64,000 nt of DNA, taken from the NCBI GenBank assembly GCA_035373625.1, contig DAOSNS010000027.1, positions 6,146 to 70,145 of the forward strand, read 5' to 3'. Shown here in pieces: positions 14,765-25,008 of the stretch (the stretch's first letter is position 1; each line of letters begins with the position of its first letter). Below the pieces are notes generated by a model. That model saw only the letters and a list, made by a program, of their open reading frames with translations. It was not told where the DNA came from and did not search any database. This DNA comes from DSWT01 sp035373625. Lineage in GTDB: Bacteria; Chloroflexota; Anaerolineae; B4-G1; SLSP01. The position numbers and the translations under genes were made by a program.

Positions 14765-17170
14765 GTGTTGAAAAAGCACATCACGCAAGCCTTTTGGGGA
14801 ATCTGCCTCCTGGCGATGACAGGTAGCGCGGCACTTGCCGTGTGGCTCTTTTCCGGCCTCCCTTCGCCGGATGACCTGAACGCCTATACCACCGCGCCGA
14901 GCAGTAAAATCTATGACCGCAACGGCCGGCTGCTCTTTGAAATGCCGCCGCCGTATACGGGCAGGCATACCCCGGTCACGCTTGCCGAAATCCCGCCATA
15001 CCTCATCTGGGCCACCGTCGCTACCGAAGATGCCACATTCTATGCTAACCCCGGCCTGGATTTTTGGGGCATCCTGCGCGCGGCCTGGATCAACGTGCGG
15101 GGAGGAGACGTGCTGGCCGGGGGCAGCACCATCACCCAACAACTGGTGCGCACGGTGATGTTCAGCGCCGACGAGCGCACCGAACGCACGTTGCGGCGCA
15201 AGTTGCGTGAACTGGCACTGGCCGTCTACATCACGCGGCGCTACAGCAAAGATGAGATTCTCAACCTCTATCTCAACGAGACGTACTATGGCAACCTGGC
15301 CTACGGCGTCGAGGCGGCGGCGCAAGCCTATTTTGGCAAACATGCGCGCGACCTCGACCTGGCAGAATGTGCCCTCCTGGCGGGTTTGCCGCAGGCGCCC
15401 GCGCGCTACAATCCCCTGGAGAACCTGGATGCGGCGAAAGAACGTCAGGCCGTGGTGTTGGATCTGATGGTGAAGCAGGGTTACATCAACGCCGGGAGCG
15501 CTCAGTTGGCAAAAATGGAGAAGCTCGATTTTGCCGCAGCACCGTTCACCATCCGCGCGCCCCACTTCGTCATGCTCGTGCGCAGCCAGTTGGAGCAGCA
15601 ATTGGGGCTGGCGCGGCTCCAAGCCGGCGGGTTGAACATCTACACGACGCTGGATGTTGCGCTCACCGATACGGCCCGCGATGTGATCCGCCATCATCTG
15701 ACGCTGCTGGCGGCCTGTCGCTATGAACCCAACTGTCCGCCGGGCGGGCACAACGTCCGCAACGCCGCGCTCGTGGCCCTTGACCCGTGGACGGGCGAAG
15801 TGCTGGCACTCGTGGGCAGCCCGGATTACTTTGCGGCGCGCATTGACGGCGCCGTGAACGGCGCGACAGCGTTGCGACAACCCGGATCGGCGATCAAGCC
15901 GTTTACCTATGCTGCCGCCTTTGAGCGTGGTGACCTCACACCGGCGACGGTGATGTTGGATGTGCGTACCGCCTTCGTGACACGCGAGGGCGTGCCTTAC
16001 GTCCCGCTGAACTACGATCTGGTCTTCCGCGGCCCGGTGCGGTTGCGCGAAGCGCTGGCCTCTTCCTATAATTTGATTGCCGTGAAGGTGCTGGATACCA
16101 TCGGTGTTGAGGCACTTACCGGCATGGCGCGCCGGCTGGGCATCACCACCCTTGACGATCCCGACAAGTTGGGACTGGCGTTGGCGCTGGGCGGCGGTGA
16201 AGTGCGCTTGCTGGAATTGACCGCCGGTTATGCAACCTTCGCTAACGGCGGCTATGCCGTGCAGCCGGTGACGATTCGCCGGGTAGAGGACGCGAGTGGC
16301 GTCGTACTGTGGGAAGCGCCCGATGGCCGGGGTGAACGGGTCCTCGATGCCCGCGTTGCTTACCTCATCACCGACATTTTGAGCGATGACCTGGCGCGTA
16401 TCCCCACCTTCGGCGAGGGGAGTGTCCTGCAATTGACCCGGCCGGCCGCCGTAAAAACCGGCACGACGACCAACTTCCGCGATAACTGGACTGTGGGATA
16501 CACACCCGATCTGGTCGTAGGTGTGTGGGTGGGCAATGCGGACAATGAAGCGATGAAAGACGTGAGCGGCGTGGATGGCGCCGCGCCGATCTGGCATGCG
16601 GTGATGGAGACAGCACTCAAAGGCCGCCCGGTGCGCGATTTTGTCCGCCCTGAGGGGCTGGTAGATGTCGAGGTCTGCGCGCTTTCCGGGCAACTACCGG
16701 GGCCGGATTGTCCCCACCGCATCACCGAGACCTTCATCGCCGGCACCGAACCGACCGAAACCTGTACCATGCATCAGCGCATCAACGGCGAAGTCTACAC
16801 CGTCCTTCCCCCCGAAGCTCAGGATTGGGCGCGCGAACACCACCTCTCCCAGCCCGTAGCTCTTAGCCCTCAGACCTCCACTTCTGCTTCCCCTCTACGC
16901 CTCACAAGTCCTGATACAGGGGCGGTGTACCGCATTGATCCGACGCAGCCCCGCGACATGCAAAAGCTGCGCATTGCCGCCGAAGCCGGCCGGGCTTTCG
17001 AGCGTGTGATCCTGCTGAGGGACGGTCAACCGTTGGCGCAACTCACTGCACCTCCTTATACTTACCTGTGGCTATTGCAACCGGGCACGCATACCTTCGC
17101 GGCGGTGGGCGTTGCCGCCGACGGCAGCCGGATCGTCGGTGACAGCGTCACGATTGAGGTCCGGGAATGA
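14765..17170 (+). CDS. bifunctional penicillin-binding protein (class A, PBP1C-like)
   Basis: About 800 residues: an N-terminal transmembrane anchor, a GT51 glycosyltransferase domain (catalytic EDATFYANPG near residue 89, then GGSTITQQLVR), and a transpeptidase domain with SxxK in GSAIKPF near 375, SSYN and KTGTT near 564. It polymerises and cross-links peptidoglycan outside the membrane. A C-terminal domain (about 710-800) follows a linker encoded by an in-frame heptamer array (16844-16906). Start: GTG at 14765 or TTG at 14768. AGGGGG at 14755-14760 serves either. Confidence 0.92.
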   Translation: MLKKHITQAFWGICLLAMTGSAALAVWLFSGLPSPDDLNAYTTAPSSKIYDRNGRLLFEMPPPYTGRHTPVTLAEIPPYLIWATVATEDATFYANPGLDFWGILRAAWINVRGGDVLAGGSTITQQLVRTVMFSADERTERTLRRKLRELALAVYITRRYSKDEILNLYLNETYYGNLAYGVEAAAQAYFGKHARDLDLAECALLAGLPQAPARYNPLENLDAAKERQAVVLDLMVKQGYINAGSAQLAKMEKLDFAAAPFTIRAPHFVMLVRSQLEQQLGLARLQAGGLNIYTTLDVALTDTARDVIRHHLTLLAACRYEPNCPPGGHNVRNAALVALDPWTGEVLALVGSPDYFAARIDGAVNGATALRQPGSAIKPFTYAAAFERGDLTPATVMLDVRTAFVTREGVPYVPLNYDLVFRGPVRLREALASSYNLIAVKVLDTIGVEALTGMARRLGITTLDDPDKLGLALALGGGEVRLLELTAGYATFANGGYAVQPVTIRRVEDASGVVLWEAPDGRGERVLDARVAYLITDILSDDLARIPTFGEGSVLQLTRPAAVKTGTTTNFRDNWTVGYTPDLVVGVWVGNADNEAMKDVSGVDGAAPIWHAVMETALKGRPVRDFVRPEGLVDVEVCALSGQLPGPDCPHRITETFIAGTEPTETCTMHQRINGEVYTVLPPEAQDWAREHHLSQPVALSPQTSTSASPLRLTSPDTGAVYRIDPTQPRDMQKLRIAAEAGRAFERVILLRDGQPLAQLTAPPYTYLWLLQPGTHTFAAVGVAADGSRIVGDSVTIEVRE
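16844..16906. repeat. heptamer array inside a coding linker
   Basis: Nine 7-bp units (63 bp, a multiple of three) such as AGCCCGT, AGCTCTT, AGCCCTC, AGACCTC lie in frame in the penicillin-binding protein. They encode a Ser/Pro/Thr/Leu-rich linker between its transpeptidase and C-terminal domains. Confidence 0.6.
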
Positions 17171-17188
17171 AACCTTCCTCATATTTAC

Positions 17189-17217
17189 ATGACAAATTCT
17201 CAAAAGCGTGATACACT
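17189..17217 (+). promoter_or_regulatory. candidate promoter before the histidine kinase
   Basis: ATGACA and TACACT are separated by exactly 17 bases, a fair match to the housekeeping consensus, in the 187-base gap before the sensor kinase. Confidence 0.4.
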
Positions 17218-17357
17218 ATTGATAGTTTACTGCTTTGAACGAAAACAACCACCTGACTGCCTGACTGACGACTATATCTACAAAGAGAGTGCGGCTATGA
17301 GAATTTCTAAAGGGCCTGGGTTTTTTTATTGAACCGTCGGTGGTAGAAAGGGATAAA

Positions 17358-18740
17358 ATGGTCACAGAATCCATACCCGGAGAACAAGTACGCCGTGAGA
17401 CAGCACATTGGGCCTTGAGCATCTACGCGGGTTTGGCCGCGTTTGGCATTGCGCTGCACATCATCAGAAACCTCACACCGAACAGGCATTTCAACTGGCT
17501 CTACCTGCTCCTCATGGCAATCATCGGCCTGACAGCCCTGGTGTCGCGGTGCTATGTCAACCGTTCATTATCCCGTGCGATGCTATCTTTTGCCTGGATC
17601 ACTTTCGTTTGCTTCGCCGTATTATTAATCTATGAGATCATCACGGGGAAAAATTATGAGTTTCCTATGGCCATGTTCTACGTGGGCATTTTTACCCTGG
17701 GATTCATTTTAGGGTTTAAACCTGTCATATACTACGCGACTGCGACCGCAGCCATTTTCATCATATTGGGCTTTCGTTATCTCGGCATTTTCAATATCAT
17801 CATACCTGTCGTTCTGGTTTATGCAATGGCAGTGCCGGCCAAGATCGTCGAGCGGCTCATCGAGCAAAGTACCCGAGACCTCGCGCAACTCAATGCGCGC
17901 CTTGAGGAACTCGTGGCGGCGCGCACGGCTGAACTGGCCAAAAGCAACCGACAGCTTCAGGCCGAGATCCTCGAACGCATACAGCTAGACGCCGCTTTGC
18001 AACAGCGCACCCTGGAGCTTGAGAGCCGTAATGAGGATCTCAATGCTTATGCTCACACCGTTGCCCACGACATCAAAGCACCGCTGGCGACGATCGTCGG
18101 GTTCAGCGAGCTGTTGGAAAAACGGCACGGACAATATCCACCGGACAAACTATCGGATTATTTCAACATTCTCGCCCGCACCGGTCGCAAGATTGCCAAC
18201 ATCGTGGACGAACTGTTGCTGTTAGCCAGTGTGCGCGAGGTTCAAGTCCTGGAAACCTGCCTCCTTGACATGACCCCCATTGTGCAGGAAGCCTTGCAAC
18301 GCCTCACGGATTTGATGACCGACTCCCAACCCGACATTGTCTTCCCCGACACATGGCCGGCTGCCGTAGGCTATGCCCCATGGGTGGAAGAGGTGTGGGC
18401 CAACTATATCAGCAATGCCATCAAATACGGCGGCAAGCCCTTGCGCATCGAGCTTGGCGCCACCCTGTCGGGGAACAGTCACGTCCGGTTTTGGGTGCGC
18501 GACAACGGGAAAGGACTCACCCCAGAAGAACAGGCGCGGCTCTTCACTCCCTTCACTCGTTTTGATCATGCCAATGCCAGAGGGCATGGCCTGGGATTGT
18601 CCATTGTCAAGCGAATTGTTGAGAAACTCGGTGGTCAAGTGGGTGTCGAAAGTGAGGTGGGACAGGGGAGCACTTTCTTCTTCACATTGCCTGGAGTAGA
18701 GAGTAAGGAGCAGACCCCATCCCCTATCCCTAATCCCTAA
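17358..18740 (+). CDS. membrane sensor histidine kinase
   Basis: A 460-residue kinase. Residues of roughly 20-170 form about six transmembrane helices (a MASE-like sensing region of unknown ligand), followed by a coiled coil, the HisKA box with AHDIKAPLATIVGFSELLE (phospho-His near 237), and a HATPase domain with NYISNAIKYGG (N box), DNGKGLTPEEQ and GHGLGLSIVKRIVEKLGG. The ATG at 17358 has AGAAAGGG upstream. A GTG at 17340 is possible but worse placed. No response regulator is adjacent, so it is an orphan. Its last codons are made by a heptamer array (18718-18766). Confidence 0.9.
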   Translation: MVTESIPGEQVRRETAHWALSIYAGLAAFGIALHIIRNLTPNRHFNWLYLLLMAIIGLTALVSRCYVNRSLSRAMLSFAWITFVCFAVLLIYEIITGKNYEFPMAMFYVGIFTLGFILGFKPVIYYATATAAIFIILGFRYLGIFNIIIPVVLVYAMAVPAKIVERLIEQSTRDLAQLNARLEELVAARTAELAKSNRQLQAEILERIQLDAALQQRTLELESRNEDLNAYAHTVAHDIKAPLATIVGFSELLEKRHGQYPPDKLSDYFNILARTGRKIANIVDELLLLASVREVQVLETCLLDMTPIVQEALQRLTDLMTDSQPDIVFPDTWPAAVGYAPWVEEVWANYISNAIKYGGKPLRIELGATLSGNSHVRFWVRDNGKGLTPEEQARLFTPFTRFDHANARGHGLGLSIVKRIVEKLGGQVGVESEVGQGSTFFFTLPGVESKEQTPSPIPNP

Positions 18741-18766
18741 TCCCCAATCCTCAATCCCCACTCCCT
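18718..18766. repeat. degenerate heptamer array
   Basis: Seven 7-bp units (CATCCCC, TATCCCT, AATCCCT, AATCCCC and variants) encode the last residues of the kinase (TPSPIPNP) and continue into the spacer before the next ribosome binding site. Confidence 0.65.
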
Positions 18767-18782
18767 AACCATAGGAGGATAG

Positions 18783-21700
18783 ATGAAAAAGCAACGCTGG
18801 ATATCTGTGTGTATTTTGTTGGCGCTGTTGATGAGCGCGTGTAAATTCATCACCGGGCCTGAAGTGACCCCTGAGCCAACCTCTGTGGCGACCGCAACCC
18901 CCAAGGCCACGGCATCCCCAACAGCACCGCCCACACCTGCGTTGCCTTATCCCGCTCCCCGTTTGCTCTTCCGTACACCCGAAACCGGCGAAGCCCAGGC
19001 CCTCGATGCCCCCATCGAACTCGTCTTCGATCAGCCAATGGACACCGACAGCGTGGCGCAAGCCTTCTCCATTTCCCCGCCGGTCAAGGGCGCGTTGCAG
19101 TGGGCCGATAAGCGCACGCTCGTTTTCACCCCCGCCGAGCCGTTGACGCGCGGCGCCAGTTACCGCGTCACCGTGGCTCAGAACGCGCGCAACGCCGAAG
19201 GGACGCCGCTTGCCGATCCGATTGCCTTCGATTTCCAGACTGTGGGCCATCTGCTGGTCAGTGAGGTGCAGCCCGTGCCCGATAGCGATGACATCGCGCC
19301 GGACAGCAGCGTTACCGTGGTTTTCAACCGCCCGGTCGTGCCGCTAACCGCCATCGGCAGCCAGGGCAAGCTGCCCGATCCGTTGACCTTCACGCCGCCG
19401 GTGCGCGGCAAAGGTGAATGGCTCAACACCTCCATCTACCGCTTTCACCCCGAAGGCGGTTTTATGCCGGCGACGCGCTACACCGCGCGCATCGCCGCAG
19501 GGTTGCACGATACCCTCGGCGCCCCCCTGGAAGAGGATTACACGTGGACTTTCACCACGCTGCGCCCGGCGGTCCTCGCGTGGACACCACGCACGGAAGC
19601 CAAACATATCGGCCCCAATGAGGTCATCAGCGTTACCTTCAACCAGCCGATGGATCACGCTTCGGTCGAAGCTTCATTCTCGCTCAGCATCAATAATCAA
19701 CCGGTTGCCGGGAGCTTCCGTTGGGCCGGCGGGGAGACGCCACTGGCGGCGGAGACGATGGCCTTCGTTCCTGCTGCACCGCTGCCGCGCAATGTGCGGC
19801 CTTACGTGAACCTTTCCGCCGCCGCCCATGCCCACAACAGTGACGTGACCCTGCCGCAGGCATACGCCTGGCGTTTCTACACCGTCAAAGATCCCGGTGT
19901 GATCTCCACTTCCCCGGAGGACGGCGCAACCAATGTCAGCCCTTACAGCGACATCGTCATCACCTTCGCCAGTCCTATGCAAAAGGACCGGCTGATGGAC
20001 TACGTCCGCATCATCCCGCAGCCCACCTCGGTTTACACCTATTGGATGGACAATGACACCGAACTGCGTATCGCCTTTGCGATGGAGCCGGCAACGGTCT
20101 ACAACCTCACCCTCGATGGCGAAGCGCCCGACAAGTACGGCGCACCGCTCGGCCAGACGCTGCGCTTGCGCTTCACCACCGGCGATTTGTATCCGTTTGC
20201 CCGCTTCAATACCGGCCGTGAACTGGGCACGTTCAACGCCTACACCGATACCGTCGTCTATGCCAGCTATCGCAACGTTTTTCAGTTGGATGTCGAATTG
20301 TATCGCATGTCGCCGGAGACGTTTAGCCTTTTCTACAGCGATTATCAGTACCGCGAGAGCTTCCGTCCTTCCATTTCCAGCCTGGTTCGCCGCTGGTCTG
20401 TGCCGGTCAACCCGCCGCGCAACAAAAACCGCCTGATCGGTTTGCAGATGGTGGACGCCAACGCCGAACAGCTTCCGCCAGGCATCTATTATCTCCAGAT
20501 AAGCGCGCCGGAGGTGCGCGCCTACGACCCCAAAGCGGCGCCGTCTCGTTACATCTTCATCCGCTCGCGCGTGAATCTGACGCTCAAACAGACCAATACC
20601 GAATCCCTTGTCTGGGCGACCGATCTGGCGACGGGCGAGCCGGTCCCCAACCTGCCCATCCGCTTTAAGGGTGCGCGCGTCGGCTGGCACGGCGACGGCC
20701 TGACCGACAGCGATGGTGTTTGCCTGACGACCGACCGGCCTCAGACGGCTATATGGGACAGCTACTTCGCCTTTGCCGCCCAGCCCGGCGATCCCGGCTT
20801 TGCCGTAGCCTTCAACGAATGGGAAAACGACATCAGCCCGTGGAACTTCGACATCAACGCCGATTATGGCCCTGCCGGGCGTTACGTGGGCTATCTCTAC
20901 ACCGACCGTCCCATCTATCGCCCTGGCCAGACCGTCTACTTCAAGGGCATTGTGCGCGCCGACGATGACGCCCATTACACGGTTCCTGAAGATATGCGTA
21001 CTATTCCTGTGCGCATCAGCGATCCGGAGGGCAAGGAGCTTTACAACGAGCGACTAAATCTCAGCGATATGGGGACTTTCTTTGGAGAACTGGCGTTGGA
21101 CGGCGAGGCGCCCCTGGGCACATACTATATTCAGATCGAGGTGCCGGATCACGATTTGTATGCCAGCACGAGTTTCCGGCTGGCCGAGTACCGCAAGCCG
21201 GAGTTCCAGGTGGCCGTCACCACCGACCGCGACGCCTATCTCAACGGCGAAACCATCAACGTTGTCGTTGAAGCCAGCTATTATTTCGGCGGGCCGGTCG
21301 CCAATGCCCAGGTGTATTGGAATGTTCTCAGCGCCGAATATGGCTTTAACTACCAGTGCCCACGCGGCGAAAAGTGTCCTCCCTATAGCTGGACGGATTA
21401 CGATTGGGAACGCGACCGCGGCGGCTATGGCGGCTATGGACGGCTCATCGCCAGTGGGCAAGCGAGCACGGATGAACATGGCCGCGCTGTCTTCACCGTC
21501 CCCGCCGACATCGGCGAAGAACTGACCAGCCGCCGTTTCACCATCGAGGCCAACGTGGCGGACATCAACAACCAGTATGTGAGCCATCGCACTACCGCGA
21601 TTGTTCACAAGGGACAGTACTACATCGGCCTGGCCCCGCAGGGGCGCATTGCCAAAGCGGGAGAAGAACACCGGGTAGACCTCCTCACCGTGGATTGGGA

Positions 21701-24700
21701 CGGCGCGCCGGTTGCCGCCGGACCGTTGGAGGTGGTGTTTATGGAACATCGTTGGTACAACGTCCGCCAACAAGCCGAAGATGGCAATTTTTACTGGACG
21801 TGGAGTGTGGAAGACATCCCCGTCTACACCACCACCGTAACCACGGATGCAACCACGGATGTAACCACGGATGCAACCACGGATGCAACCACGGATGCAA
21901 CCACGGATGCGACCACGGACGGGATGGGCAAGGCAATTGCATCATTCACGCCCCCCAGGTCAGGCAGCTACAAAGTCCGCGCTACGGGTAAGGATGCGCG
22001 CGGCAACGTCATCCGCAGTAGCACCTACATCTGGGTATGGGGCGGTGGCGAGGCTTACTGGCGTCGCGACAGCACCAATCGCATCCAACTCATCGCCGAT
22101 AAGGACAGTTACACGGTCGGCGACGTGGCCGAAATCCTCATTCCCTCGCCGTATAGCGGCACGGTCAATGCTTTGGTAACGATCGAACGCGGGCACATCC
22201 TCGAAACTGCCGTCATCGAACTGTACAGCAACAGCGAGGTCCTGCGCGTGCCCATCACCGCGCAGCACATTCCCAATATCTACGTCTCCGTGATCATCGT
22301 GCAGGGCGCAGATCGGGCGACCGACGGTCTGGCGACATTCAAGATGGGTCTGGTCATGCTACCGGTCTCCACAGAGGAGAAGGAGCTGACGATCACCCTC
22401 ACGCCAGATAAGCCACTTGAAAGCGGCGAGTATTACCATCCCCGCGACACGGCCACCTACGATGTGCTGGTGACCGACCACGCCGGCAATCCTGTGGAAG
22501 CGGAATTGTCGCTGCGGATGGCGGACCTGGCGGTGCTGGCGCTCGCCGACGAGACCGGGCCGTCACTGTTGGAGCATTTCTGGAGCCAGCGAGGGCTGGG
22601 CGTGCGCACCTCCACAGCATTGGCAGTGGCGATGGAAGCCTACAACCGCGAACTCGCGCCCGCAGCCAAAGGCGGCGGTGGCGGCGTTGAGGAGGGATTC
22701 ATCCGCACCAATTTCGCCGATACCGCATTTTGGGACCCCGTCGTACGCACCGATAAGAACGGACGCGCGCAGGTGCAGGTGAAGCTGCCGGATAATCTGA
22801 CGACATGGCGCATGCAGGCGCGCGGCATCACCGCCGACACTCGTGTGGGGCGCGCCGATGTGGACGTACTCAGCACCCTTGATCTGCTCGTGCGTCCGCT
22901 GTTGCCGCGCTTCTTCGTCGTCGGCGACCGTGCGGAGATTGCCACCATCGTCCACAACAACACCGGCGCGGCGGTCTCCGCCGTCGTGACGCTCACCGTC
23001 GAAGGGTTGGAGGTTGCCGGCGCGTTGCAACAGCAGGTGAACATTCCGGCGGGCGATAAGGTGAAAGTCGTGTGGCCGGTCACGGCGCTGCCCGGCGCAC
23101 AGGTTGTCGTGCGGATGGAAGCCCGCGCCGGCGCTTACTACGACGGGCGCGAGGACACCCTGCCCGTCTACCGCTATTCGACGCCGGAGGTTGTGGGCAC
23201 GGCCGGCCGCCTTGCCGAACCCGGATTGCGCCAGGAGATCGTCCAACTGCCGCGCGTCTTCGACCCCACACAGGGCGAGTTGACCGTGCAACTGGACGGC
23301 TCATTGACCGGCGCCACCGTAGACGCGCTGAAATATCTGGAGCACTTCCCTTACGAGTGCGTCGAGCAAACCGTCAGCCGCTTCCTGCCCAATGTGCTGA
23401 CCTATCAGGCGTTGCAGGAAATGAACATCGTGCGCCCCGGCCTCAAAGAAAAACTCACCGAACAGGTAGGGGTGGCGTTGCAACGGCTCTACGCGCAGCA
23501 AAAGTACGACGGCGGCTGGGGATGGTGGCAATCGGATAGCAGCAACCCCTATCTCACCGCTTACGTGCTCCAGGGGCTATTGGAAGCGTATCGCGCCGGC
23601 TTTACCGTGGATAACGCCGTAATCCACAAAGCCGCTGCCTTCCTGCGCAACAACCTCGTTTCGGCGGATCAGGCAATGCCGCATTGGCAGGCGAACCGTC
23701 TGGCGTACCAGCTTTACATCCTGGGTGAGTACCTCAACCTCATCAATAACGCAGAGCCGGCGGGCGAGTTATCGCGAGCCATTCAGCTCTTCGAAGTGCG
23801 TCACCGGCTGGATCACTACGGGCGGGCAATCCTGGCGGTCGCTTTGGGACTATTGGAGCCGGCGGAAAAGAGCCGCGTCAACACCCTGCTCTCCGATCTG
23901 AACGGCGCCGCCATCTACAGCGCCACGGGCACGCACTGGGAAGAGGCGCAGCCCGACTACTGGAACATGAACACCGACATCCGCACCACCGCGACGGTTC
24001 TCTGGGCGATGGCGCGCCACAATCCGCAGAGCGACCTGTTGCCCAACATCGTCCGTTGGCTGATGAACGTCCGCAAGGAAGGCTACTGGGGCACGACGCA
24101 ATCCACCGCGTGGTCACTGATGGCGTTGGTGGCCTACATGCGCGCCACCGGCGAATTGCGCGGCGACTTCAGTTACACCGTCACCCTGAACGGTACGCTG
24201 CTGCTGAAGGGGGACTACACCGCGGCCAACATTGACGAGAGCCAGAAGCTCACGGTGGCGATTGCCGAATTGCTGGTCGAGGAAGGGAACCGGCTTATCA
24301 TCGAGCGGCTTCCGGCGTCGGGCGGACAAACAGGCGAGGGACAACTCTATTACACCGCGCACCTGCGCTATTTCCTGCCTGTCGAGCAAGTGAAAGCGTT
24401 GGATCGCGGGATCATCATCGCGCGGCAATATAGCCCTGTGGACAATCCGAGCGCTTACGTGGATAGCGCGCAGGTCGGCGAGGTGATCCGCGTCAAACTG
24501 ACCGTCATTGCTCCCACCGACCTGTACTACGTCGTCGTCGAGGATCCGCTGCCGGCCGGCTGTGAGGCCGTGGACGCAACGCTCAACACCACAAGCGTCG
24601 TTGGCGAACGGCCCGGCGTGCGCAACCTCACGGCGGAAGCAGAGGATGTCTGGTATCGCTGGTATGGCTGGGGATGGTGGTGGTTCTCGCACTCCGAAAT

Positions 24701-24881
24701 CCGCGACGAGAAGGTAGCCCTCTTCGCCACCTACCTGCCGCGCGGGACTTACGAATACAGCTACATCATGCGCGCCAGTGTGCCGGGAACGTACAACGTG
24801 ATCCCCGCGACAGCTTACGAGATGTACTTCCCGGAAGTGTTTGGACGCAGCGATGGGGGGCGGTTTACGGTGAAAGAATAG
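18783..24881 (+). CDS. giant alpha-2-macroglobulin family lipoprotein
   Basis: A 2032-residue protein that traps proteases at the cell surface. A lipoprotein signal peptide ends at LLMSAC (lipid-modified Cys20), followed by a Thr/Pro-rich linker. Residues of about 50-470 contain several Ig-like (Big_5-type) repeats (DAPIELVFDQPMDTDSVAQ and similar), then macroglobulin domains (bait region around 970-1060). The thioester motif is intact as YECVEQT (Cys1526). The C-terminal alpha-alpha barrel is Trp-rich (WGWWQSDSSN). A 12-bp tandem repeat (21839-21922) gives a (TTDA)n stretch in or near the bait region. The gene stands alone, with no adjacent PBP1C, and has the ribosome binding site AGGAGG before ATG 18783. 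Confidence 0.93.
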   Translation: MKKQRWISVCILLALLMSACKFITGPEVTPEPTSVATATPKATASPTAPPTPALPYPAPRLLFRTPETGEAQALDAPIELVFDQPMDTDSVAQAFSISPPVKGALQWADKRTLVFTPAEPLTRGASYRVTVAQNARNAEGTPLADPIAFDFQTVGHLLVSEVQPVPDSDDIAPDSSVTVVFNRPVVPLTAIGSQGKLPDPLTFTPPVRGKGEWLNTSIYRFHPEGGFMPATRYTARIAAGLHDTLGAPLEEDYTWTFTTLRPAVLAWTPRTEAKHIGPNEVISVTFNQPMDHASVEASFSLSINNQPVAGSFRWAGGETPLAAETMAFVPAAPLPRNVRPYVNLSAAAHAHNSDVTLPQAYAWRFYTVKDPGVISTSPEDGATNVSPYSDIVITFASPMQKDRLMDYVRIIPQPTSVYTYWMDNDTELRIAFAMEPATVYNLTLDGEAPDKYGAPLGQTLRLRFTTGDLYPFARFNTGRELGTFNAYTDTVVYASYRNVFQLDVELYRMSPETFSLFYSDYQYRESFRPSISSLVRRWSVPVNPPRNKNRLIGLQMVDANAEQLPPGIYYLQISAPEVRAYDPKAAPSRYIFIRSRVNLTLKQTNTESLVWATDLATGEPVPNLPIRFKGARVGWHGDGLTDSDGVCLTTDRPQTAIWDSYFAFAAQPGDPGFAVAFNEWENDISPWNFDINADYGPAGRYVGYLYTDRPIYRPGQTVYFKGIVRADDDAHYTVPEDMRTIPVRISDPEGKELYNERLNLSDMGTFFGELALDGEAPLGTYYIQIEVPDHDLYASTSFRLAEYRKPEFQVAVTTDRDAYLNGETINVVVEASYYFGGPVANAQVYWNVLSAEYGFNYQCPRGEKCPPYSWTDYDWERDRGGYGGYGRLIASGQASTDEHGRAVFTVPADIGEELTSRRFTIEANVADINNQYVSHRTTAIVHKGQYYIGLAPQGRIAKAGEEHRVDLLTVDWDGAPVAAGPLEVVFMEHRWYNVRQQAEDGNFYWTWSVEDIPVYTTTVTTDATTDVTTDATTDATTDATTDATTDGMGKAIASFTPPRSGSYKVRATGKDARGNVIRSSTYIWVWGGGEAYWRRDSTNRIQLIADKDSYTVGDVAEILIPSPYSGTVNALVTIERGHILETAVIELYSNSEVLRVPITAQHIPNIYVSVIIVQGADRATDGLATFKMGLVMLPVSTEEKELTITLTPDKPLESGEYYHPRDTATYDVLVTDHAGNPVEAELSLRMADLAVLALADETGPSLLEHFWSQRGLGVRTSTALAVAMEAYNRELAPAAKGGGGGVEEGFIRTNFADTAFWDPVVRTDKNGRAQVQVKLPDNLTTWRMQARGITADTRVGRADVDVLSTLDLLVRPLLPRFFVVGDRAEIATIVHNNTGAAVSAVVTLTVEGLEVAGALQQQVNIPAGDKVKVVWPVTALPGAQVVVRMEARAGAYYDGREDTLPVYRYSTPEVVGTAGRLAEPGLRQEIVQLPRVFDPTQGELTVQLDGSLTGATVDALKYLEHFPYECVEQTVSRFLPNVLTYQALQEMNIVRPGLKEKLTEQVGVALQRLYAQQKYDGGWGWWQSDSSNPYLTAYVLQGLLEAYRAGFTVDNAVIHKAAAFLRNNLVSADQAMPHWQANRLAYQLYILGEYLNLINNAEPAGELSRAIQLFEVRHRLDHYGRAILAVALGLLEPAEKSRVNTLLSDLNGAAIYSATGTHWEEAQPDYWNMNTDIRTTATVLWAMARHNPQSDLLPNIVRWLMNVRKEGYWGTTQSTAWSLMALVAYMRATGELRGDFSYTVTLNGTLLLKGDYTAANIDESQKLTVAIAELLVEEGNRLIIERLPASGGQTGEGQLYYTAHLRYFLPVEQVKALDRGIIIARQYSPVDNPSAYVDSAQVGEVIRVKLTVIAPTDLYYVVVEDPLPAGCEAVDATLNTTSVVGERPGVRNLTAEAEDVWYRWYGWGWWWFSHSEIRDEKVALFATYLPRGTYEYSYIMRASVPGTYNVIPATAYEMYFPEVFGRSDGGRFTVKE
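21839..21922 (+). repeat. 12-bp tandem repeat in the alpha-2-macroglobulin gene
   Basis: Seven consecutive 12-bp units of AACCACGGATGC (variants end in GT, and the last reads GACCACGGACGG) encode a Thr-Thr-Asp-Ala/Val run at about residues 1020-1047. Slippage here would change the protein by four residues per unit without a frameshift. Confidence 0.9.
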
Positions 24882-24945
24882 GGGAAGAACATCAAGAAAG
24901 CATAGACGACAACGACTTACAAGGGTGTCGGTTTCATCAACTTAG

Positions 24946-24963
24946 ACGACGGCCAATCGTCGT
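24946..24963. terminator. weak hairpin between convergent genes
   Basis: ACGACG and CGTCGT flank a six-base loop between the convergent alpha-2-macroglobulin gene and the ATPase operon. The stem is only six pairs and has no T-tract, so this is a weak call. Nothing else is seen in this 127-base gap. Confidence 0.25.
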
Positions 24964-25008
24964 TGGTCGTTCCCTACCTGTTATCTCAAGCTTCCGGTGC
25001 GCCACATC

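Noticed and set aside
14732..16693. Long minus-strand frame over the penicillin-binding protein gene
   Set aside because: It is a shadow of a clear plus-strand gene in GC-rich DNA, with no recognisable domain. The same applies to the long antisense frames at 3706-5049, 8835-10355 and 1493-2590.
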